A DNA stretch of 8,268 nt, taken from assembly GCA_002343395.1 (NCBI GenBank), contig DDSN01000019.1, positions 405-8,672 on the forward strand. The letters run 5' to 3'. Below the pieces are notes generated by a model. The model searched no databases and had not been told where the DNA came from. It saw only the letters and a list, made by a program, of their open reading frames with translations. The DNA is from Hyphomonadaceae bacterium UBA2389. GTDB lineage: Bacteria; Pseudomonadota; Alphaproteobacteria; Caulobacterales; Aquidulcibacteraceae. The position numbers were made by a program, and so were the translations under genes. How positions within the stretch are numbered: position 1 is the stretch's first letter; each line of letters begins with the position of its first letter. Shown piece by piece: positions 1-5,127 of this stretch.

Positions 1-1053
1 TCCGCCCGCATCGCCCGCAACACGCAAATCCTGCTGCAGAGTGAAGCCGGCGTCACGCGCCCGGCCGATCCCTGGGGCGGTTCATACTATGTCGAGCGCC
101 TGACCGCCGATCTCGCGGCGAAGGCGTGGGCGCATATCGAGGAAGTCGAGAAACTCGGCGGCATGGCGCAGGCGATCGACCAGGGTTTGCCCAAAGCGCG
201 CATCGAGGAAGCCGCCGCGCGCACGCAAGCGCGCATCGACACCGGCCATCAAACCATCGTCGGCGTGAACAAGTTCAAGCTCGACGAGGCCGAGGACATT
301 CCGGTGCTGAAAGTCGACAACGCCAAGGTGCGCGCCATGCAGCTGGAGAAGTTGACGCGCTTGAAGACAGAGCGAAACCAGGCGGATGTGGACGCGGCGT
401 TGGCCGCATTGGAGAATGGCGCGCGAGGGAGTGGAAACCTGCTTGAACTCGCCATCAATGCGGCGCGCGCCAAGGCCACGGTCGGCGAAATGTCGGACGC
501 CTTGGAGCGCGCGTTCAAGCGCCACCAACCGCCAATCCGCCTCGTCACCGGCGTATTCGCCAAGGAGGCGGGTTCGGATGTCGCGGTCGAACGCGCGCGC
601 CAAAGCGTGCAAGCGTTTGAGGAAGCGGAAGGCAAACGGCCAAAAATTCTCGTCGCGAAAATGGGGCAAGACGGCCACGACCGCGGCCAGAAAGTCGTCG
701 CGTCGGCGTTTTCTGACTTGGGCTTCGAGGTCGAGATCGGGCCGCTGTTCGCCACACCCGAGGAAGTGGCCGATCAGGCACTTGCATCAGGTGTGCATAT
801 TGTCGGCGTCTCGTCGCTCGCGGCGGGGCATCTGACGCTGACGCCGGCCTTGCGCGCCGCGCTCGAAGCGCGCGGGCGGAGCGACATCATGATCGTGGTC
901 GGCGGCGTCATCCCGCCGGAAGACGTGCCGACGCTGAAGGAGATGGGCGCGGCGGCGGTCTATCCCCCCGGCGGCGCGCTGGCCGACATCGCGCAACACC
1001 TGCTCGACGCGCTGAACGCGAAGCTGGGGTATAAGCAGCGGGAGCGCAATTGA
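1..1053 (+). CDS. scpA: Methylmalonyl-CoA mutase, C-terminal half (5' end outside the window)
   Basis: Adenosylcobalamin-dependent isomerase interconverting (R)-methylmalonyl-CoA and succinyl-CoA, the last step of propionyl-CoA breakdown in the cytoplasm. The frame is open from base 1 and gives 350 residues; the full protein is usually a little over 700. The visible part begins at the end of the catalytic TIM barrel (RIARNTQ, then AGVTRPADPWGGSYYVE at residues 17-33). A linker leads to the B12-binding domain from about residue 215 (RPKILVAKMGQDGHDRG); His226 in DGHDRG is expected to be the lower cobalt ligand. Further family motifs follow: SSLAAGH, VVGGVIPPED and VYPPGG. The stop is TGA at 1051-1053. 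The domain order matches single-chain or large-subunit mutases (scpA, mutB or mcmA by naming convention). No frameshift is seen. Whether a separate small subunit gene precedes it cannot be judged from this window. Confidence 0.96.
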   Translation, partial: SARIARNTQILLQSEAGVTRPADPWGGSYYVERLTADLAAKAWAHIEEVEKLGGMAQAIDQGLPKARIEEAAARTQARIDTGHQTIVGVNKFKLDEAEDIPVLKVDNAKVRAMQLEKLTRLKTERNQADVDAALAALENGARGSGNLLELAINAARAKATVGEMSDALERAFKRHQPPIRLVTGVFAKEAGSDVAVERARQSVQAFEEAEGKRPKILVAKMGQDGHDRGQKVVASAFSDLGFEVEIGPLFATPEEVADQALASGVHIVGVSSLAAGHLTLTPALRAALEARGRSDIMIVVGGVIPPEDVPTLKEMGAAAVYPPGGALADIAQHLLDALNAKLGYKQRERN

Positions 1054-1061
1054 TATGAACC

Positions 1062-1078
1062 GCCGGCGCCTCGCCGGC
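1062..1078 (+). terminator. Possible terminator hairpin after the mutase gene
   Basis: A perfect 7-bp stem (GCCGGCG/CGCCGGC) with a 3-nt loop lies 8 nt after the mutase stop codon. Its position suits a transcription terminator or 3'-end stabiliser. There is no T-run after the stem, so it is not a classical intrinsic terminator; the call is an inference from stem strength and location. Confidence 0.35.
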
Positions 1079-1106
1079 AGAGAGTACAAACGCAGAGAGT
1101 ACAAAC
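1077..1106. repeat. Exact 15-bp tandem duplication
   Basis: The unit GCAGAGAGTACAAAC occurs twice, head to tail and without mismatch, at 1077-1091 and 1092-1106. It begins inside the right arm of the preceding hairpin and ends 7 nt before the long palindromic repeat. Being exact and non-coding, it is probably a recent slippage or replication duplication. A role as paired binding sites is possible but nothing else supports it. Confidence 0.85.
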
Positions 1107-1113
1107 ATAGTCA

Positions 1114-1217
1114 CGTCATTCCGGACGCGCGGAGCGCGATCCGGAATCCAGGGGCGACAGTCGCGCACTACGACCCCCTGGGTTCCGGGCTCGGCCTGCG
1201 GCCGCCCCGGAATGACG
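1114..1217. repeat. Dispersed palindromic repeat, copy 1 (~104 bp)
   Basis: The outer arms CGTCATTCCGG (1114-1124) and CCGGAATGACG (1207-1217) are perfect 11-bp inverted repeats. Inner arms, CGGAATCCAGGGG and CCCCTGGGTTCCG, pair with one mismatch. The segment would fold into a long imperfect cruciform or RNA hairpin. A related element sits at 2742-2844 with the same plan: CGTCAT-type ends, an inner CCAGGGG-type arm and a CGGAGCGCG or CTCGCTCCGCTCG side segment. Elements of this look are common between genes in alphaproteobacteria. It contains no gene and is probably a non-autonomous repeat family of the host genome. Confidence 0.8.
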
Positions 1218-1416
1218 GAGTGATTGTGAGCTGAACGATATCGCCCGCAGTCGCGCCGCGACTGTTCAAAAACTATTCAGCCGCCGGATAGCCGGCGCGC
1301 AATCCTCGCGTTTTGCCGGGGAACCCCATGCCGCGCTCGGCCTGTAGCGCAATTTATCCGACCGGCTTGCGCACCGCCTCACACTGGCGCGCTTGAATTA
1401 TGCGCCGCCACCGCCC
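1218..1416. other. Non-coding stretch with two small inverted repeats
   Basis: No gene is recognised between the palindromic repeat and the next coding region. Two short dyads are visible: a 17-nt near-palindrome at 1248-1264 (CAGTCGCG, one base, CGCGACTG) and a 6-bp stem with a 4-nt loop at 1282-1297 (CGCCGG/CCGGCG). Neither is followed by a T-run. With the hairpin at 1062-1078 and the long palindrome at 1114-1217 they make 1054-1300 rich in potential secondary structure. No convincing promoter was found for the gene that follows. Confidence 0.5.
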
Positions 1417-1878
1417 ATGCCATCCGCGAGCCGCCTCTCACGGCTCGCCTCTTGGCTCATGCTGACCATCGCCTGGTTCACGGCGCACGTGCTCGCCATT
1501 GTCGCGCCCGAAACCGCCAAGCGTGAGATCGCGCGCTACGCCCGTTGGGCGACGTTGCTCATCGTCGCCCAGGCTTTGGCGCGTGTGCCCACGCCGCTCA
1601 CCTACCCGCGTCCGCGCCATGATCGTCGGCCGCCGCGGCGCCTCTCCGCCCGGGGAATGGCCGGCGTCTCCATTCGACGCGCACTTCGCGGTCCAACTTG
1701 GGTCGCGCGACTTGGCGCGATCCGCGCAGCCATCAAACAACCGGAGCGCATGATCGCGCGGGTCATGCGCCGCCTGCGCATACGTTTCACCAAGCTTCGC
1801 GTGTTGCCTGCTCCGCCGCGCGCGGGCGCTGCGCTTGCCTCGACGCCTTCCGCGCCAATGCGGCGCGATAGCTCCTAG
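1417..1878 (+). CDS. Hypothetical small membrane protein with an arginine-rich tail
   Basis: This is a 153-residue protein that I do not recognise. A hydrophobic segment at about residues 11-30 is followed by a short charged stretch (PETAKREIARYARW) and a second, weaker hydrophobic segment at about 43-55. From residue 60 on it is strongly basic and rich in Arg and Pro, with little hydrophobic character. The N-terminal 55 residues look like genuine protein; the tail looks less convincing, so the gene may be degraded or shifted out of its original frame near residue 60. The start is uncertain: ATG 1417 was chosen, while TTG 1393 in the same frame would add 8 residues and ATG 1459 would remove 14. 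None has a clear ribosome binding site. The antisense frame is also open but reads as a low-complexity Arg/Ala-rich shadow. It stands alone, with no operon partner. Confidence 0.45.
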   Translation: MPSASRLSRLASWLMLTIAWFTAHVLAIVAPETAKREIARYARWATLLIVAQALARVPTPLTYPRPRHDRRPPRRLSARGMAGVSIRRALRGPTWVARLGAIRAAIKQPERMIARVMRRLRIRFTKLRVLPAPPRAGAALASTPSAPMRRDSS

Positions 1879-1943
1879 AGCATGTTCCGACGAAATGGAT
1901 GCCGGTTCGGCGTAAGAAAATGCGACCAAAAAAAGCCTAGAGC
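1874..1943. repeat. 54-bp segment between 8-bp direct repeats, resembling a dispersed alphaproteobacterial motif
   Basis: CCTAGAGC occurs at 1874-1881 and again at 1936-1943, enclosing 54 bases (1882-1935) that end in an A-rich run (ACCAAAAAAAG). The segment has the pattern AGAGCATG, then AAATGGATGCCGGTTCGG, then AAATGCG. From memory this resembles short dispersed intergenic sequences of alphaproteobacteria that carry AGAGC ends and a central CCGGTT. The first direct repeat contains the TAG stop of the upstream gene. Family membership is an inference; the direct repeats are seen directly. Confidence 0.4.
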
Positions 1944-2146
1944 GAGCGCTCATCGGCTCAAGACACGCCGCCATGTTGGCGCGCTGGGCGTCGTTGCCGC
2001 TCAGCTCCCTTGGGCTGCCCGCTGCCCATCGCGAAAGTTCCCATGATCATGGTCGGCGGCGTCATCCACCTGAGTTCTCTGGACAAATCCAGCCACGCCG
2101 AAGGCGCAAGCAGAATGCCGTCGAGTCCGCATTTCGCCGGGACCAG
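1944..2146. other. Non-coding stretch with a near-copy of 25 mutase bases
   Basis: No gene is supported here. Positions 2043-2067 match 889-913 in the mutase gene at 24 of 25 bases and in the same codon phase (Met-Ile-x-Val-Gly-Gly-Val-Ile). The similarity ends abruptly on both sides. A perfect 12-bp palindrome, CCATGATCATGG, lies at 2041-2052 and overlaps the match. Short frames across this stretch have no recognisable protein content. The stretch separates the + strand repeat element from the 3' end of the SMI1-like gene and has no obvious terminator. Confidence 0.45.
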
Positions 2147-2659
2147 TCATTCGTTGCGGCGCACAACTTCTGACCAGAAGGGAATTTCCTTTGCGGTGAT
2201 CGCGGGAAGTCCGGTCCAATCTCCAAACTGACGTGCTTCTCGGGTGAGCCAGTCACTCAAGTTCGAGCCATAGTAGATCACATCGGATTGTTGGACCGAG
2301 AACACGGGGTTTCCGCGTTCCATCGGGCTTTCGGGCAGATATCGGTTTGCATTGAGCGGAATGAGCTTCGGCGCTTCTGCAAAGACCTCCATGAGCCTTG
2401 CCGCCTGTGCTGCGTCAGATTGAGGTTTTTCGCCCCACTCGGGCCACCAAAGATCGTTCTTGCGAACATCAAACAAGAATCCCTCATAGGGCCGGTCCAG
2501 CTTGCGTTGAATTTCCACGTCCGTCGCGGTGAGCCAATCGAATCCACGCGAACCGAGTATCGGCCTTTGCTTCCGCATCAGTTCGACGAGATCGGGAGGG
2601 AAGCGCAGCTTCCACTTGCTCTGAATTTCGTGGAGTTCTGCCTGACTGTATCCCAACAC
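2147..2659 (-). CDS. SMI1/KNR4-like family protein
   Basis: A soluble protein of 170 residues without signal peptide or membrane segment. It reads like the bacterial SMI1/KNR4 (SUKH-related) group: an N-terminal FPPDLVELM (residues 20-28), WWPEWG (71-76), APKLIPLNANRYLP (96-109), and GNPVFSVQQSDVIYYG (116-131), where an aromatic-rich strand closes the fold. In the wider superfamily, bacterial members often act as immunity proteins against polymorphic toxins; no toxin gene is visible here, so a role as an orphan immunity protein is only a possibility. The start is uncertain. GTG 2659 was chosen because GGAG lies 5 nt upstream of it; GTG 2698 in the same frame would give 183 residues but lacks a visible ribosome binding site. 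Third codon positions are clearly less GC-rich than in neighbouring genes, and repeat elements lie on both sides, which suggests acquisition by transfer. Confidence 0.75.
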   Translation of the reverse strand: MLGYSQAELHEIQSKWKLRFPPDLVELMRKQRPILGSRGFDWLTATDVEIQRKLDRPYEGFLFDVRKNDLWWPEWGEKPQSDAAQAARLMEVFAEAPKLIPLNANRYLPESPMERGNPVFSVQQSDVIYYGSNLSDWLTREARQFGDWTGLPAITAKEIPFWSEVVRRNE

Positions 2660-2741
2660 ACCCACTCCCAGGTCGCCTCGCAGCTGCGATCCTAGCACAC
2701 GGAGGAGAGTCCGCTTCGGGCCAAGAACCGAATTTAAACTC

Positions 2742-2844
2742 CGTCATCCCGGAAACGCCGAAGGCGTTATCCGGGACCCAGGGGCCAACGCGCTGCTTTA
2801 TGATCGCTGGGTCCCGGGTCTCGCTCCGCTCGCCCCGGGTCACG
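2742..2844. repeat. Dispersed palindromic repeat, copy 2 (~103 bp)
   Basis: The ends CGTCATCCCGG (2742-2752) and CCGGGTCACG (2835-2844) are imperfect inverted repeats. The inner arms CCGGGACCCAG (2771-2781) and CTGGGTCCCGG (2807-2817) pair perfectly over 11 bp with a 25-nt loop. The organisation matches the element at 1114-1217, though the sequences have diverged (CCCGG arms here, TTCCGG arms there). It lies between the divergently transcribed SMI1-like and VOC genes, 44 nt or more upstream of either possible SMI1 start. Confidence 0.8.
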
Positions 2845-2942
2845 GTCTGCGCTCGGGTGAAGAATGCGACGAGCCAGGAACGGGCTGGCGAATCGAACGA
2901 CGATTGAATCTAAACTGCAGCACGAAAGTTCCCTCTTTGTTC

Positions 2943-2971
2943 TTGACGCCCTTCCCCACTCCGCTCCATTC
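2943..2971 (+). promoter_or_regulatory. Weak candidate promoter for the VOC gene
   Basis: TTGACG at 2943-2948 matches five of six -35 consensus bases. Seventeen bases downstream lies CCATTC (2966-2971), a poor -10 match. The spacing is ideal and the gene starts 24 nt further on, but the weak -10 box makes this tentative. Confidence 0.25.
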
Positions 2972-2980
2972 TCCCCGCTG

Positions 2981-2986
2981 AGGGAG
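2981..2986 (+). promoter_or_regulatory. Ribosome binding site of the VOC gene
   Basis: AGGGAG sits 8 nt upstream of ATG 2995. It is the clearest Shine-Dalgarno-like site in the window and fixes the start of the following gene. Confidence 0.7.
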
Positions 2987-2994
2987 CACAACAC

Positions 2995-3381
2995 ATGATC
3001 GGTTACGTCACCATCGGCTCGAACGACATCGACGCCAGCTGCAAATTCTATGACGCGGCGCTTAGCCCCCTCGGCTACGCGCGCACATTCTGCGAAGGCG
3101 GCTGGGCGGGCTATGGTCCCGGCGGCAAGAAAGAAGGCCTCGAAATCTACATCGCCGCCGCCACCGCAAACGGCGAGCCCGCGACCTACGGCAACGGCTC
3201 GATGCTGGCGTTCAAGGCGCCGTCGCGCGCCGCGGTGGAAGCGTTTCACGCAGCCGCGCTCGCCAATGGCGGCAAGGACGAAGGCGGCCCCGGCGTGCGC
3301 GGCGAGTACGACCCGCCCTATTACGGCGCTTACGTCCGCGACCCCACCGGCAACAAGTTCGTCGCCTACTTCAAGGGTTGA
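2995..3381 (+). CDS. VOC-family protein (glyoxalase/bleomycin-resistance fold)
   Basis: A 128-residue single-module protein of the vicinal oxygen chelate superfamily, about the normal length. The two beta-alpha-beta-beta-beta units are visible: MIGYVTIGSNDIDASCKFYD at the N-terminus (alpha helix with the FYD motif) and NGSMLAFKAPSRAAVEAF from about residue 67, then a YGAYVRDPTGNKFVAY strand pair at the C-terminus. In metal-dependent members the ligands are His in strand 1, His in the strand before AF-x-AP and Glu near the end. By my alignment these positions hold Tyr4, Met70 and Val123, so the usual metal site is absent. I recall a bacterial subgroup with the same MIGYVT and GNG-x-M motifs, so this may be a subgroup trait rather than damage. 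Substrate and reaction are unknown. The start is supported by AGGGAG at 2981-2986. The gene stands 64 nt before the lysoplasmalogenase gene and may be cotranscribed with it. Confidence 0.88.
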   Translation: MIGYVTIGSNDIDASCKFYDAALSPLGYARTFCEGGWAGYGPGGKKEGLEIYIAAATANGEPATYGNGSMLAFKAPSRAAVEAFHAAALANGGKDEGGPGVRGEYDPPYYGAYVRDPTGNKFVAYFKG

Positions 3382-3445
3382 TTCAGGGGCTGAACCGCGT
3401 ACTCCGCGCTTGCGCCGAGGCCGCAACGCCGATTGAGTGGGCGCC

Positions 3446-4162
3446 ATGGGACAATCGCCTGTGATGAGCGCGCGCGCAGTGGCCGCAAACCCCGTCGCAT
3501 GGCTTGCGGCGATCTCAGCGGCGCTCGCGCTCGCCTACGGAGTCGGCGGCCAAATGTTGCGGGACGCCGGCGTTCCGCTCGATGTGGTCGGCTTATTCAA
3601 AGCCTCATCGATCGTGATGCTGGCGGCCATCGCCGCCGTCGGGCGAGCGCCGCGCCTCATCGTTTGGGCGCTCGTGTTCGGGGCTGCTGGCGATTTTCTG
3701 CTCGCACGCGGTCAACTCCCGCACGGCGCGCTTGCGTTCGCGCTCGGCCATGTATGCTACATTCGCGCTTTCTTGCGGACCGGCGTCGGCGTGCGCGGCG
3801 TGCTGACGCGAGCGGTCCCAGCAATAGGCGCGATCGTCCTTGTCGCCGCCGCGATCGTAAGCACGCTCGTCCTGGTCCCACGCGCATCGCCATTGTTCGC
3901 GCCGCTTTGCGTTTACACCGCCGTGCTCACGCTGATGACGCTGTCCTCACTGACGCTGCGAGCGACGCATTGGCCCAGCATTCTTGGCGCGGTGTTGTTT
4001 TTCGTTTCGGACGGCTTCGTCGCCGCGAACCAGTTTCACGCGCCGGCGGATGCGAACGCCGCCTTATGGATGGGGTTTGTCGGTTGGATGATTTATTGGG
4101 CGGGGCAGGCAGGGTTGTGCCTAGGCATGATTCACCGGCCCGCCCGACCGCCGCAAGGATGA
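3446..4162 (+). CDS. YhhN-family lysoplasmalogenase-like integral membrane protein
   Basis: A 238-residue polytopic inner-membrane protein with roughly seven to eight hydrophobic segments. It belongs to the YhhN/TMEM86 family, some members of which hydrolyse the vinyl-ether bond of lysoplasmalogens. Family signatures are present: FGAAGDFLLA (residues 78-87, Asp83), ALAFALGHVCYI (96-107, His102), ILGAVLFFVSDG (179-190, Asp189), and a YWAGQAGL end (218-224). Asp83, His102 and Asp189 are the conserved polar residues expected at the active site. The start is uncertain: ATG 3446 was chosen; GTG 3437 and ATG 3464 share the frame and no strong ribosome binding site separates them. Its TGA stop overlaps the ATG of the next gene (ATGA at 4159-4162), implying translational coupling. 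Whether plasmalogens are the substrate in this host is not known; the family name gives fold and likely chemistry only. Confidence 0.87.
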   Translation: MGQSPVMSARAVAANPVAWLAAISAALALAYGVGGQMLRDAGVPLDVVGLFKASSIVMLAAIAAVGRAPRLIVWALVFGAAGDFLLARGQLPHGALAFALGHVCYIRAFLRTGVGVRGVLTRAVPAIGAIVLVAAAIVSTLVLVPRASPLFAPLCVYTAVLTLMTLSSLTLRATHWPSILGAVLFFVSDGFVAANQFHAPADANAALWMGFVGWMIYWAGQAGLCLGMIHRPARPPQG

Positions 4163-5127
4163 TCCGCGAAATGCAAGACCAGCATCTCGATTCCCTGGAG
4201 TTTCGGCATGTTCCCGACCCCTGCCAGCAGGTCGTGCGGGGCTGGTTCGAAGGCCGCGTGGCGGCGATTGCGCTGGACGGCACGCGCTCCATACATCTGC
4301 CGCATCCTGATGGCGGCGGTCGCGTGCTGAAAGTGAAAGGCGCGGGCTATGCCGGCGGACCCGTGCAGTTTGGGGTCAATCACAACACCGGGCCGAAGCA
4401 GCCGGTCTTCGACTACGAAGGCCGCATGATGGACGATGTCGCGTCCGGTTGGGACGGCGCGTTCGAAGGCGGCGCTTCATTCCAGCAGGCGGTCACTGAA
4501 TATCGCGTTGCTTTGCGGTTGACCGAACTCGGTTATTCGATCGTTCCTTGCCTGGGCTACGGGCGCATCGCCAAGGGCGGTCACACATCATGGTTTTCCG
4601 TGTTCGATCACGAAGCGGGCCTCCGTACCGACGCCGCGATGATGTACCCCGGGATGCCCATCGAGGAATGGAAACATCTCAACACCACCATCGGCGATTT
4701 GATGTTTGAACTGGCGGTGCGGCACGACCTCATCGGCCATTGCTGGTATCAAGCGACCAGCGACGGTCGCTACCTCATCCGCGACCTGCATCCCTTTCGA
4801 ACCGCCGATCCGCTGACAATGTCGCAGATCTCATGGGTCATGCAGCTCTTCTATTCCATGCACATTCGCGGCAACGCGCCGCGGCTGCTTGGCCTGAAAC
4901 GCAACGATCCCCTGGAGCCGCGCGATCTGCACGTATGGCAATATCGTGCGTTCTGCCCCGACGTTACCTTGGAGGATCACGACGAACTGCGGCAGGAGCT
5001 TGTTGCACCGTACATGCTCGCGCCGCCGCGCGAGTTTCGCGTTGAGCCGCTCGTGGCGCTGCTTCGGCGCAACCGCATTACAAACGCCCTGATGGAGGCT
5101 TGCCCCGCGAAATTCGCGCGGTTCTAA
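4159..5127 (+). CDS. Unrecognised 322-residue protein with a faint kinase/SelO-like pattern
   Basis: A soluble protein without signal peptide or membrane segment; I cannot assign a family. Some features recall protein-kinase-like folds, especially the SelO/AMPylase type: a strand with lysines and a glycine turn (VLKVKGAG, Lys58 and Lys60), a helix with Glu114 after it (TEYRVALRLTELGY), an RHDLIGH segment (residues 188-194) where a catalytic loop would be, and a DGRYLIRDLHPFR strand (202-214) with Asp209 where a DFG-type metal Asp would be. The usual Asn after the catalytic Asp is not obvious (His194 stands near it). This reading is pattern matching by eye. ATG 4159 overlaps the preceding stop (ATGA); ATG 4171, 11 nt after AAGGA, is an alternative. 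The frame is open further upstream, but that part is a shadow of the lysoplasmalogenase gene. The stop TAA overlaps the stop of the convergent gene. Confidence 0.8.
   Translation: MIREMQDQHLDSLEFRHVPDPCQQVVRGWFEGRVAAIALDGTRSIHLPHPDGGGRVLKVKGAGYAGGPVQFGVNHNTGPKQPVFDYEGRMMDDVASGWDGAFEGGASFQQAVTEYRVALRLTELGYSIVPCLGYGRIAKGGHTSWFSVFDHEAGLRTDAAMMYPGMPIEEWKHLNTTIGDLMFELAVRHDLIGHCWYQATSDGRYLIRDLHPFRTADPLTMSQISWVMQLFYSMHIRGNAPRLLGLKRNDPLEPRDLHVWQYRAFCPDVTLEDHDELRQELVAPYMLAPPREFRVEPLVALLRRNRITNALMEACPAKFARF

Noticed and set aside
1438..1974. 178-residue open frame on the - strand opposite the orphan membrane gene
   Set aside because: Arg-rich, no hydrophobic or domain pattern, typical of a shadow frame in high-GC DNA.
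2041..2052. Perfect 12-bp palindrome CCATGATCATGG as a possible operator
   Set aside because: It lies far from any supported gene start and largely inside the mutase-like match, so it is more likely incidental.
1973..2231. Small open frames of 66-73 residues between the 54-bp element and the SMI1-like gene
   Set aside because: No ribosome binding site, no recognisable sequence apart from the short mutase-like match, and overlap with the 3' end of the SMI1-like gene.
2767..3447. 226-residue open frame on the - strand over the VOC gene
   Set aside because: It runs through the palindromic repeat and opposes a VOC gene with a good ribosome binding site.
3433..4158. Long open + strand frame upstream of ATG 4159 that would make one 564-residue protein
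   Set aside because: This part overlaps the lysoplasmalogenase gene in another frame and reads as Arg-rich, low-complexity sequence; the family motifs lie in the other frame and real protein sequence starts only at 4159.
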